This document shows positions 35,401-46,185 of a stretch of 64,000 nucleotides of DNA, one piece after another. The position numbers and the translations under genes are program-made. The stretch spans positions 483,561-547,560 of the forward strand of contig MNCI01002932.1 of NCBI GenBank assembly GCA_015680685.1. The letters run 5' to 3'. This DNA is from Gnetum montanum (lineage: Eukaryota; Streptophyta; Gnetopsida; Gnetales; Gnetaceae). The notes below the pieces were generated by a model. It did not search any database. It saw only the letters and a list, made by a program, of their open reading frames with translations, and was not told where the DNA came from. How positions within the stretch are numbered: the first letter of the stretch is position 1; each line of letters begins with the position of its first letter.

Positions 35401-38400
35401 CTTTTATTCCTAATTTCTCATAAAAGCTATCCAAGGCCTTATATTTGGCCTTGGCTACTACTACAATTGCCTCATTCTTTGCCATTTTGTATATCAGCTT
35501 ATTTTCTTGGCTACCGCTTTGTTGTCATTACTTAAAGTATTTTTTCTTATTTTGGATAGCATGTTGTACTTCATTGCTCTACCACTATGCCTCCTTTGGG
35601 ATGTATTTTTTGTCTTCTGTTTACTCAAAATGTTCCTTCCAATTTTCTGAATGCAACTTTCCATCTAGCCCACAATTAAATTTGCAGAGCAATCCCAATT
35701 CCAAATGCCCTAATGAAGCAATTGTTTTTTGAATAAGGTGTTATCATCTTCTTTCAAATTCTACCATTTTATGCATTTAGTCCCTTTTCTTGTGCTACCT
35801 TTAAAGCTCTATATAGCTAAATCCATGACCATTAGTTGATGCTGAGTTGCAAGGCACTCTCCAGGTATGACCTTGCAGTCTTTACACATGGCCCAATCTC
35901 ATTTCTGCAACAAGAAAGAATCAATCTGTGTTTTATCCATACCACTCTTGTATGTACTTAAATGTTCGGTCCTCTTCTTGAAATAAGTATTTACAATTGC
36001 AAAGTCACAGAAACCTGCAAATTGTAGTAGTGAATTGTCCATATCATTGCATTCTCCAAATCCTTGTCCTCCATGAATCCTATCATATCCCATTTTCATA
36101 GATCCAACATGACCATTAAATTCCCCTCCAATGAATATGTTTTCTTGCTGAGGAATTTCTTGAAGCACCTAATCCATGGAATCCCAAGAATTTTGCTTAA
36201 TCAACTATGTTGAAAAAAATAACATATCAAAGCAAATGGAAATAAAAATGACAATGTGTAAAAGAAAACATAGACATAGTGATGAGGTCATATTTTTGGT
36301 CAAAGTGACATCGTAGCAACGACGTTGTATCAACAATGTCGTTGATTCGATGTTGGTTCATTTGATACATCATCGTTGATACAATGTCTCGGGATGTGTG
36401 CAGCCCTATAAATAAGATACTTGGGCACACAATCCGATAACTTTCCATTTCATACCTTACTGAAACTCTTGCAATTTTGTTACGTAGTTTTAGCAATAGA
36501 AGTGAATGCCCACAATGTGATGTCTTGTGGTTGAATGGAGTCTTTATTTGAACAAATTGTACTTGGGCACAGTTTGCGAACAGAATAAAGATTGAGATTA
36601 CTTCACATCATTGCAACATCACTTAGTGTTTACTGTTTTTACTTAGAATAATGTTTCTTGTTTTCTAACTTAATGTTTTACTTTTCCAAAGCATTTTACT
36701 AATACTCATTTATAGTAAGCAGAATGAGTACAACGGATTTTGAGCACTTAAGTGTAATCGTTTGGTAAGCCAAATAGTGTTATTGCTTGGTATGCCCAAT
36801 AGCATAATACTTGGTAGCCCAGCAATGGTTACATGAAGCCGAAGGTGTGTACAAAAAATTAGGACCGAATACTCATCACATAGGCTAGAGTAGACTTACT
36901 TACTTGCAAGTCCTTAGACTTAGATCCAATTTCATTCTCAATCACGTTTATGGTTAGGAGTAAAATGGACCTAACAACATCATCTATCATACACCTCACA
37001 GTATGCTAAACCATACACTTAGATTTCACTAGCTCCACATGGGAAGCCAATAGTCTCAAACTTCAACTCAACTACTAACATATCAACATTGTCTATCTAT
37101 GGATTACAATCAAGTTGCATGTGAACACTCGTGACTTGTATGGTTGGGTGTTGGATTACTCCACTGCTCATCAAATAGCATGGCCAAAAAATCCTAAAAA
37201 GAATGAACAAGTGTAAAACCAAAACCAAAACTACAAACAAAGCTAATGCAAAATGAAAAATAAGAGATACAAGATTTATAAGGTAAACCCCTCAAAAACA
37301 AAAGAAAACCTCTACCAAGAAACCCAGCTCTTATTGTTTAATTGATCCAAATAAAGAGTTTACGTACAATAACCAAGAGATCCAACCCTTGACTAGGTAA
37401 AGCAATGTTAAAATCTCTAACATCCTTTTAGAGAGATCTCAACAATATCAAACCTTCTAGAGAAATTACTTCTAGAATTAAAAAAAGACCCCACAACCAT
37501 CTAAAACAAACCCATTAATAACTTATCCCTTACAGAAAGACCATATTTACCAATTGAAAAATAGAGTTATAAGATTTAGCATCATATTCATAACACTTAG
37601 TTTAGTGATTATAGTAAGATTTAGCTTCATATTCATAACACTTGGTTTAGTGATTATAGCAATAATTTTGTATATTAGACATCTTATTTATGTGACCATA
37701 ATGTCTTGCAAATGTTATGATCTTACTTCAGTTTTTCTTAATTCCTGAATATTACACTTCTAACTGTTAGGAATTTTTATTCTAACTTTGAAACAAGGTT
37801 TGATTTAACAGCTAATGCACCAAAATTTGTCCAGCCTTACTAAAAGAAAATAGTATATTCAAAAAGATATATGCATTTCATGGACTGTCATTTGGAGTGA
37901 CAGTAAGGTGCTCGTTTCTCAAGTCGAAGACTTGGGTTCAAGCCCAGGTGCAGCCAGTCAAAAAGGTTAGGCTTTCGCTTATCTACAAACCCTCCCAAGG
38001 CTCCACTCAGTGGGATGAGCACTGTGGCTCTGGATGATAATCCTTTTTTAGAAGGATATATCCATTTCAATGCATGATAAACCAGGAAATCTAGGCTGTT
38101 GATCTAGATAGGCTACATTTGACATTAAGCCTTGCAAAATCCTCTTGTGTATTTAAATCTGGCAGAGAGACTTCCCAAGAATCTTCCTAGATAAAAAAGT
38201 GTTTTATCATTCAACTGTTGCACACAATTTGTAACTGGACCATTCCAACATAAGTTCAAGCACAAGTAACTAATGTGACTTGGAGTTTGAACATCTAACA
38301 CTTTGATAGGATCATAAGCCTTTTAGTTGGGGCTTGTTCCAGCTTTGTCCAATTTTGTTTAGGCTTACATCCCACTCTTTTCCTATTCTTGTTATCAAGC

Positions 38401-41400
38401 TTGTATTTATACCTCTAATTGTTACTCTCATTTCCATGCACCTTCTTTAATTATCTCAAGGTGCCTTTCTTTATTCTGACTTTCTTTAGAATGTTTGATA
38501 CATCCATCTCTAAAAATTGTTGGTAAACATACCCTGATTTTGAAGTTTCCATATTGATGCTTCAGTCAATTGCATCTGTGCTATAAGATCGTTTGATATG
38601 ACCTCTGATATCCTCTATAGAATTATTCATCTTTGCATAACCCTGAACATGAATTTAGAGAAGATTCAAAACTAGTATGAAGGTAGATGAACTTTGATAC
38701 CATAGGCTTCTCATTCTTTTATTACATACATATTGTTTTACTAAATACATGGTTATTTTGGTTTTGAATGCCTGTTCAAGCAAATATAGTATTTGCTCCT
38801 CCTTCAGATAGTTAACAACTTCAGATTATTAAAACGGATTAAAGCACATCATTAATGCTAGCAATTATAACTCACAATCTATTTGACTAGGAATTCAGCA
38901 TGATAACTGAAGGGAATGCAAAATTAAAAACATTTAAAAAGTATTTGCTCATCTATAAAAATACATACCTTGACAAAGCACCATGTAATTCAACCATCAA
39001 CTGTTTCAGTTTTATCCTTTCAAGTTCGAATGAGTTAAGAACTGCCGGTGGAAATTCAGATGCATTTAGAAACTCCTGATAGAACTCAGGGGGTGGTAGC
39101 ACGAAGTTCAACCATTGTGGTGAGCTTCTTCTAAAATGATCAAATATTCTTTCAAATATCTCGGATAACTCACTAAAGCTAACAGTTTCAGCCAGTTGCT
39201 TTCTGCAAAGAAGATGCAATAAGAAACTTCTCCCAATTAATAGGTAGTTCTTTCAATATACATGGGACACAACTCACCTTTCTAGGACAGTATTGACTGC
39301 ACCGTCCATGTGTGATATCAAACCCAAAATTCCATGTTCAGATAAAAATTCAGAAGAGTCAAGGAATCTTTGCTGACAAAGCACAATGGCATTCTCCTAT
39401 AGACAATAACAGCAGTTAAATTTTTTCATATGGATAAGAAATTGTTTTAAAAGAACAACTAGGAAAGGAATTTCAGCTAATGTAGGAATATGTAAAAATG
39501 TTTGCAACCATTCTATTTTGCATAAACGAAACAATTCATGATAATTGCAGAACACTGATTAAGCAGGGAGGAAGTTATATAGAATTGCTAATGTGGGTAG
39601 ACTTATTTCTATAAAAGTCAACCTGAGTAAATTTAACATGCAAGTAAGCAAGTATTTACAGCTAATGTTAACATCAAATAATGAATATCAAACAATGAAA
39701 TGTTAGCCTATTGGTTAAGCAACTTGACATGAAAACTCCAAGTCACAGGTTCAATTCTAGTATGCAATGCTGAGTTATAAACAAATTCTATAACATGAAT
39801 GCTGAAACTGATATGGTCTGACAGATCCAAGAAAGTCTCAGTGGATGTAATTAAATACATTCAGTTTCAGTTTCAGAACTTCCATGAGGCAAAATTAGAT
39901 ATTTGCATGCAATTTTCCACTATTAGGTTAGTGTTTACACAGTGCACGGTGATATTTGCCCATATTAATTTCCTCTTTTCAGTGACAGCAAGGATGCATT
40001 TCGTGCGCTTATTACTACTTATTCATAACAGATCCCATGTAGCTAACAGTTGTCAACCATTACAATATATTATTTACAAGATTGTTTATATTAGTTGCAA
40101 TCTCTAAATACCATAGGAATTTGCTCAACCAACACAAATAATGCCCATAAATTTCTCAAGATATCTGATCATTTTGAAAAGAACTCTGCTTCAAGACATG
40201 CTGCCAGAACTTCTGCAAGCATTCATCAATAAATGAAACAGGCCTTGTATCTAAACAGTGCACTGCACGTCAGTTCTAATAAGCTTGACACTATTCAACA
40301 GAATGCTCATAGTAGTGCCCAAACATCAAGCCTATCAAAAGTTTCCAGTTCTAGAACACATTCAGCCACGTCCATTCCAATGTGCTCAAGCTCCCAATAC
40401 CATAATTCTATGACATTGATACCGCAAAACTACTTATGATGTTTAGCATTGTAGGCTGTTCGACAATAGTGCTCCAGTGTTTTTATTGTTTCATGGTAGC
40501 ATGGCAGATGTAATTCCCATGTCAATATGATGTAGATAATGTCCTTGCTTAATTCTTTGCCACCAATCCCCATCTAAATATAGTTGCATTCCCAAATCAC
40601 TAAAACTACCCTGGGGTCTTCTGCCCGCCACTTTTGGACCTAGCATATGCTATATAGTATCTTTAAGGAAAGATTTTTCAGTACCTGTCTGCTCCCATCA
40701 TCACTAAGGATTGGTTCAACACTTAGCTCTATACAAATAGAACCATCTATTCCATCTTTCTTGTTATCTGACCAGTGATAAGTAGCTTAAGTGATTAGGT
40801 CGTTGTCTTGTTAGAGAAGAGGTTGTCAATGCAAGTCACACTAGCAACAACATTATATTCCTCTATAATTCTTCTAATATATCAAGTTAGCTATATGTCT
40901 CAGGGTGTGCCTATAATCAAATTATTTTGGGTTCCAACAACATCCCCCACCCCAACAACAAGTTGGCAGGGTCATCTCCTTCGAATAAAAATAATAAACA
41001 TCAATGGAAATCCAACCCCATCAAAATGCTCCCTCATGTAAGAGCTAGGATATCAATACTAACCCTTTCCAAGTCCAACAACAAAACATATGCTCTCAGA
41101 GTTAGTGAGATCATTTTTTAACATGCAAATTACTTTCCATCTTATTAATTCCAACTAAATTTGATAATATTTTGATAACATAGTTACTTCACTCTCACCT
41201 ATATTAAGCTTGCACAAAAAGTCAATGATGGTAACGTATGCATCCTCAAAAGAATTAAGCTGTATGGGGCAACCAGCTAGAAAGACATTTGGTTTATGTA
41301 TAAGTAGGTTATGAATCCTCATTCCTCCTACCTTAAAGAGATGGAGAAAAAGAAAGATGAAATGAAGAGGGAATTTTATTAGATTAACGAATAACAGTTA

Positions 41401-43404
41401 TTGTTTATAATTTTAAGCAAACGTACACCAATACGTAAGAAAATTTTATCCAAAAAATAAGAAAATAAGACTAATTTGAATTTACAATTTAAAATAAAAA
41501 ACCTAAAAAATTGTCTGATGGTAAAATAATATTTTAATAGGTAAAAACTAAGACCAATAAAATCAAAAAACAAGATGAAAGAGAAAGATGCATGCAGCAC
41601 CTAGAAGAGAAAAGAGCCTTCATTCATTATAAATAAAAAATGAGAGTAAATTACCATGTGTTCTGGATTCTCATAACTTCGAGCTTGGTCTATAAAAAGA
41701 TGCCTTCCTAAAATGTTCACTTGAGCTCTTACATACAGATTGAGCACCGTTATTGCCCATAATGCACACGAAGTTCTTGTGAAGCCTATTTAATTAAAGA
41801 TAGTAATAATCAACATACATGAAATACCACATTACATGCAATTAATTTACATTATTTCAATCACGTCACATTACAAATTGCATTCAGATATCATCCATCT
41901 TAGCTTGTCGGTAAGAATTGTGAGCTGCATCTTGCAGATCACATGTTCAATCCCACCCACTTAAACTAGAGTATAAAAAATTTCTGCAACAAAAAATGGC
42001 AAGAACTAAATTCTGTCTACTAGAAATATATACCCTTACAGGGGTCGTAAGAAACATCAGTTTCCAAATAACTTTGTTACAGGTAAGCTGAAAATGGACA
42101 GAGTCACTTTAACGTGTATACAATGTGGCATTCAGAAAAGTAAGTGAAAAAGAAAATAAATCCATTGAAATTTCAAAACTGTCTTACGTAACTAAAAATT
42201 AAAATAACTCAAAAAAATAAAAATTAAATTACTTAGCAATAAGAGAATGACAAACAAAAACCCTCAGAAATAGAACTTATATAGTTTATCCATTTCAAAA
42301 CAGGGTATTTGTTTATTGCCTTTAGCATAGCTAGCGTGCATAAGTCAGAAACATATAAAGGGACAAGAATAGACTGCCATCATTGTTTCCAGATATGCCA
42401 GAATCAACAAAGCTAAGAGGTGACATGAAAGTAATTAAACAGAGATTTAATGATGATGTTATACTTAGAATTTTAAGCTTTTCCCATAGTTCAAATTTTT
42501 CTTGAGAAGTCAAATATTTTTCTCCTTTGTCTTGCCTCAACTTTTCAGTCAATCCGGTATAATCCAGCTCCTCAAAGAGTTTAACTTTGAAGTTGTATAT
42601 TGTAGCAGCTAATGATGTTGTCTCTGATAGATTCTGAAGTCTTTCAAAATGCTCTCTCAACCTAATAAAAAATGGTGATCGCTTTTAAAAGATTCGCCAA
42701 ATTCCATATAAAAAGAAAGAAAAAAGATAATATCAAATGATTATATTGGTGATTGCAAACCTAGCTTCGACATTTTCATCGGCTAGACGCTGAACATCTT
42801 GCTCCTTTTCCCACGCTAGCCTTCTTTCTTTTTGGGTTTGGTATATCTGATAAAGAAGATAGCCGCCACCAGCGAGCCCTAAGCCGTACAGAATTTTCCT
42901 CTTATGTCTCTTTAAAAATGACCTGCTCTGATAGCAAATTAGTTCTGAATAACCTTTATTCACAACAGTCTTATGTTATTCATCAGCTCATCACTAGATG
43001 CATGGGTAACAATTCAACATTCAAACTTTGGCCTACGGTACACATGGATTGAAATTTCACAAATGCCACCTAGGTGAGCTATAATTATAAAGCCAAATTA
43101 TCCAGCAACAAAAATGCAACATACATGGATAATACCATGAAAATAAAATTTGTCTGTTCTCTGATATCTAGCAATGCTGCCACAACAACAAAATTCTCGT
43201 GGAAACAGACAAAAACAAATGCTCAAGAACTGACAGAAAATCGTCCTGATGCAGAAATTTCTATCAAAATCAGTACGTACTTGGAATAATATACTGTGGA
43301 AAACAATTCTCAGTGTGCTTGCATCGTAATCATCAAACCCACAATATTTTTCATAAAACTAGACTGAGTGTCCAAAACACTAAAACGTACCTGAAAGAGT
43401 TCAT
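29459..43404 (-). CDS. PEX3: PEX3, peroxisomal membrane biogenesis factor (7 exons)
   Basis: Coding exons, minus strand: 43404-43391, 42922-42761, 42661-42465, 41785-41655, 39396-39278, 39202-38969, 29717-29459. All introns are GT/AG, phases match, and the total is 1116 bases (371 residues plus stop), close to the 364 of Arabidopsis PEX3. The N-terminus [14 protein letters not shown] followed by a hydrophobic stretch (residues 15-32) is the basic-plus-membrane-anchor signal of PEX3. Other family blocks are [38 protein letters not shown] and the C-terminal [13 protein letters not shown]3 sits in the peroxisomal or ER membrane and docks PEX19 carrying membrane proteins. The last intron is about 9.25 kb and holds several mobile elements. 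Exon boundaries were set by eye; the 14-base first coding exon is the least certain. Confidence 0.92.
29960..30670. repeat. Intronic repeat A, diverged copy of 36230-37600
   Basis: AACATAGCCAAGAAATCCTA, GTGTAAAACCAAAACCAAA and CAGCTCTTATTGTTTAATTG occur here (29995-30160) and, slightly changed and in the same order, at 37180-37350. The match resumes at 31720-31790 against 37525-37590. The same sequence was thus duplicated in direct orientation about 7 kb apart. Confidence 0.65.
30683..31249 (+). repeat. Ty3/gypsy LTR in PEX3 intron, 3' end lost at a join
   Basis: Starts TGATGAAG at 30683 after CATGC. It has GTCGAC-type palindromes (30700-30740), TATA-like CCTATAAATAAGAGG (30769-30783), AATAAAGATTGAGATTAC (30948) and CATGCGTGAACACTC near the end. 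It is broken by N at 31077-31135 and stops at the single N 31250, about 60 bases short of the expected CTCATCA. The element is in plus orientation, opposite to PEX3. Confidence 0.8.
31077..31135. other. Assembly gap, 59 N
   Basis: Run of N within the intronic LTR. Confidence 0.99.
31251..31640 (+). repeat. Near-exact repeat of the flank 30300-30682, without the LTR
   Basis: Starting after the N at 31250, GAAATCACTTCTAG onward repeats 30302-30682 with only scattered substitutions, then reads ACCATGCCATTGCC with no LTR after ACCATGC. This is the empty-site version of the insertion at 30683. Confidence 0.85.
32226..32360. repeat. Tandem duplication, unit about 66-69 bases
   Basis: ATTTACATGTTTACAAAACA starts at 32226 and again at 32295. 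Both units run on to ACAACTCTAG, nearly identical, so the duplication is recent. Confidence 0.8.
32370..32925. repeat. Tandem duplication, unit about 277 bases
   Basis: CTTGCAATCTCTCTTTACAT occurs at 32370 and 32647. ACTCTTCTTTTTGCT and AACAAGATCAATGAGCA follow in both units at matching distances. Divergence is clearly higher than in the neighbouring 66-base duplication. Confidence 0.7.
33599..36190 (-). mobile_element. RTE-type LINE, 5' truncated and broken
   Basis: Minus-strand fragments in order: endonuclease block [12 protein letters not shown] and [15 protein letters not shown] (36168-35899), a spacer (35485-35161), RT blocks [35 protein letters not shown] and [12 protein letters not shown] (35005-34679), LFADDIVLV at the RT active site (about 34405-34380), then [16 protein letters not shown] (34290). 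These are typical of the RTE clade. The 3' end carries a (TGA)n-like run (minus strand, about 33601-33615), as RTE elements do. Many stops; not coding now. Confidence 0.8.
36280..37173 (+). repeat. Solo Ty3/gypsy LTR in PEX3 intron
   Basis: 894 bp from TGATGAGG to GCTCATCA. Flanks are CATAG (36275-36279) and AATAG (37174-37178), an imperfect 5-base target duplication. It has CGTTGAT-type inverted repeats (36310-36385), a TATA-like CCTATAAATAAGATAC (36403) and AATAAAGATTGAGATTAC (36583). No internal element sequence is attached, so it is the product of LTR-LTR recombination. It sits in repeat copy B. Confidence 0.85.
37174..37600. repeat. Intronic repeat B, partner of repeat A
   Basis: Matches 29998-30160 and then 31720-31790 in the same orientation with moderate divergence. 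Its left part lies on the far side of the solo LTR (36230-36279). Confidence 0.6.
37885..38050 (+). mobile_element. tRNA-related SINE-like sequence
   Basis: GGAGTGACAGTAAGGTGCTC resembles box A, and GACTTGGGTTCAAGCCCAGG contains a good box B (GGTTCAAGCCC) about 35 bases later. It does not fold as a complete tRNA that I can identify. The following CACTGTGGCTCTGGATGATA and a T-rich end look like a SINE body. This could be a degenerate tRNA-derived element of a different family from the others here. Confidence 0.45.
39690..39800 (+). mobile_element. tRNA-derived SINE-like copy in PEX3 intron 4
   Basis: AATGAAATGTTAGCCTATTG gives box A (TAGCCTATTGGTTAAG), and AGTCACAGGTTCAATTCTAG gives box B (GGTTCAATTC), 37 bases apart. 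GAGTTATAAAC follows as in the copy at 27680. This is the best preserved head of the group. Confidence 0.55.
40780..40935 (+). mobile_element. SINE-like copy in PEX3 intron 4
   Basis: TAGCTTAAGTGATTAGGTCG is box-A-like. The end GGGTGTGCCTATAATCAAAT parallels GAGTGTACCTATATTACAAT of the copy at 24716. The box-B region is degenerate. Confidence 0.4.
41890..41975 (+). mobile_element. SINE-like head in PEX3 intron 3
   Basis: TAGCTTGTCGGTAAGAATTG is box-A-like, and GATCACATGTTCAATCCCAC contains a box-B-like TGTTCAATCCC. No clear 3' tail. Confidence 0.35.
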
Positions 43405-45118
43405 GGCTGACCCTTTGCAGATGTACCTTTATGCCGAGCTATGATACTGCGCTAAGAATTCATGCCCGGAAACTTGAATCACCAAACATAAGAGGAGACA
43501 AGTCTGAAATGAACGGTAATAAACTAGAAAAACAACAAATAGGCAAAAACTAAGTCTAAAGCCCTCGAATATTTCTTTGAAATATGGTTTTGCACTATAT
43601 TCATAATTTATTTTTTTTCTGCACCTATAAATATGATGCGCAGTAGGATAACTGGTAGGGATACTCTGAAGTCTGAATCACATATATCTCAGCAGAATGT
43701 TAAGGAACATAACAATTATTTGAACCCGTTGAGCATTTACGGCTTGCTAACTCATATTCTGACTGCTCCGCGAAAATTGAATTTCAGATTCCCAGATTTT
43801 CAAATTCTGAACAAAAGAAACTAAGGGCTACACTGAACCTGCTCTGTGTTTACGTAGAATTTAACTCCCTGGTCTATATGCCATTTCCAACTCTGACAAA
43901 GAACCATCCTACGCTGGTTGCCACTCCTCACGGTTTACAGCATCGATAGAATTAATTTTTGATTGAACAAAAATTGGGTACCCTATATTATGAAATTATT
44001 TTTTTGGCAATTATGTAATTGGAGCTTTCCTATACAGAGATGCCCGCGGATATCAAGTTTCTTCCCTATGAATTTAAGAAACTCCACTGCTTCACTCTCA
44101 AGTTGACTAAATTTGGAGAAAGCAAATACTTGAAAAACTTTAATAATTACCTTCAATTGTAAGTCAACTAATACCAAGTTAATGATACATTACTTATTTG
44201 TTTAAATATGTAGTTCCATACAGGTCAAAGGACATCCTTGTTCCGTGCCAAAGTTTCATGTTGCAGACAAAGACTCTCACGAAGACCAATGAACAGTGAG
44301 TACTCCCTACAATCCGACTAGAACTAGTAATCATCTAATAATAACTTAAAAACAAGGAATTCAACAACCTCGTTGTAGTCAATTGTAAATGACTTGAAAT
44401 TATCAATTCTCAACAAGGCTAATGATCAATGAGCAATTATTTGCAATTGGACTACAAGTAATAATCATTTAATAATGGATAAAAACAAAGAACCTAAAAA
44501 GATCAACAGTTTTATTACATTTAACTATGAATGGGTTGCGACTAGCATTCCATTAACATATCACTCAACAATCAATTTTTCAATTTTTAGTTTAATCATT
44601 TAAGTGTGACATTAAATAGCAATTGGATGTTGTTTACTACAATTGTCAAAGACAAAATACCAAGGGTTGGGAATTTAGAGGTAGAGGGTTTCAACAACAT
44701 AGTTTTTCAACATTGAAGAGTCTTAGCATAGCAACTTAGAAAATTAGCATAACATCAAATCTTTTGTATGGTCAAAACATTCTAGCAATGTAAGGATAGC
44801 TTAACTATAAATTTCGAAGTCAAAATGTGTAGTAGGATTTGTTACCAAGGGTATTTATTTGGTTTTTTCCTTTTCTAAATGATTTGATATTTAAAAAACT
44901 AGGTTTCCAATGATGTTATTATTTGTATGGTATTAGATTTAACTAAAGTTCTTTTTTCCCAAACAAACAAAGCAATTTGAACCTAACACATGTGAGTACA
45001 AAGCTATGCAAGCTAACCAACTAGCCAACAACCTATGCTCCACAATCTTAATTGATTTGTTTGAGTGTTATTTAATATTTTTTACATCAATTTCTAATCA
45101 TACCATAATCTTGCATAT
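43405..45118. other. Upstream region of PEX3
   Basis: It should hold the PEX3 5' UTR and promoter on the minus strand, but no convincing TATA box or CCAAT box could be placed. The bases just before the ATG (GGGTCAGCCATG) are in good context. Beyond about 44200 the sequence is AT-rich with degenerate CAACAAGG and AATAATCAT repeats. No coding sequence is supported. Confidence 0.4.
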
Positions 45119-46028
45119 TAATGAGTCATGCATTGGCCACATCGACGAGGCCTCGTCGACCAAGCCCTATCGACTGGGCCGCATCGACTCAACATCGTTG
45201 ATGCATCATTTGATGCGTTGACATGGCCACGTCAACACAAGGTCTATTCTTGCCTATAAATACGTGCCAACCCCCCGTGTTTAGGCATAATCTTGTCATA
45301 GTTGTAATGAAGCTCTTGCAATTTTTCCATTCAAAAGTTAAAATATTTTCCCGAGTGCCTGCATCAGGAGTCATTAAGTGTATGAATCTTTTTTCGAGCA
45401 CCATTGTACCTCAGTAGGACAATGTGTGCAACAATAAAGATGAGCTTCTTGATAAACCTTATAGCATTCTGGATAGCTTAAATGTTTATTCATGAATTTA
45501 ATGTTATCAGTTATTTATTCAATGTTCCTTAGTAATTAAGCTAATTAAATAATTAATCAAGATAAGCTAAATAACGATTATGTAAACACATGAGTATGAC
45601 TGCTTCAAGCATGCATATGACATTTGGTAATCCCAACAGTGCTTAAGGCTTGGTAACCCAGCAACATTATATGTGTTCAATATGTGTACGACAAGTGGGA
45701 CTGGATACTTATGTTAGGACTAGTTAAACAATAGTTAGCCAATTAGATTAAAGTAGACAATAAATTACTTTATTCTTTATCCTATTTATTTCAAGTACCA
45801 AAACCATAAAATAGAAAATGATAAAAATCATATGCCTCAATTACACTTAACCATACCTTTGTACATCACAAGTGCAATTGGAAAAACAATAAATGACTAT
45901 AAGGGTAAGGTTCACTTACTAAAAGACTAATGTACCGGAAGACATAGAATCTACGGAATTTGACCAAATCGCATGTGAACGCTTCATGATTTGTATGGTT
46001 GAGCGTAGGGGTACCTTGCTACTCATCA
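45119..46028 (+). repeat. G4 5' LTR with GTCGAC/CGTCGA-type palindromes
   Basis: 910 bp from TAATGAGTCATG to CTACTCATCA. Between 45140 and 45240 it has CATCGACGAGGCCTCGTCGA and related inverted repeats, then TATA-like CCTATAAATACG at 45254. GAATGAGTACGAC-type blocks of other LTRs are present as ATGAGTATGACTGC. The first two bases TG are changed to TA. Confidence 0.85.
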
Positions 46029-46046
46029 TTGGCACTGTTGTCACGG
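46029..46046 (+). other. G4 primer binding site
   Basis: TTGGCACTGTTGTCACGG follows CTCATCA directly. It is a C-to-T and G-to-A decayed version of the tRNA-Asp-like site of G3. Confidence 0.75.
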
Positions 46047-46185
46047 ACTCTTTTCATTTGAAACGTGCGCTATCTAGGATTAGTGAACATCATTAACATT
46101 GTTGAACGAACCCTAAGGTCAACATCATTCTCACACATAATACAATTACATAAGCGCACTAATATCTTTTTTTTTTTTTTACCGA

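Larger units (their letters stand above)
29718..38968 (-). other. PEX3 intron 6, about 9.25 kb, filled with repeats
   Basis: Donor GTATGT at 38968, acceptor TTCAG at 29718. Contents: local repeat A (29960-30670), a family LTR (30683-31249), its duplicated flank (31251-31640), tandem repeats (32226-32925), an RTE LINE (33599-36190), a solo LTR (36280-37173), repeat B (37174-37600) and a tRNA-like SINE (37885-38050). No other coding exon of PEX3 is needed or seen in it. Confidence 0.8.

Noticed and set aside
37885-37965. Possible functional tRNA gene
   Set aside because: It has box-A-like and good box-B sequences, but no complete acceptor and anticodon stems could be drawn, and a SINE-like body follows.
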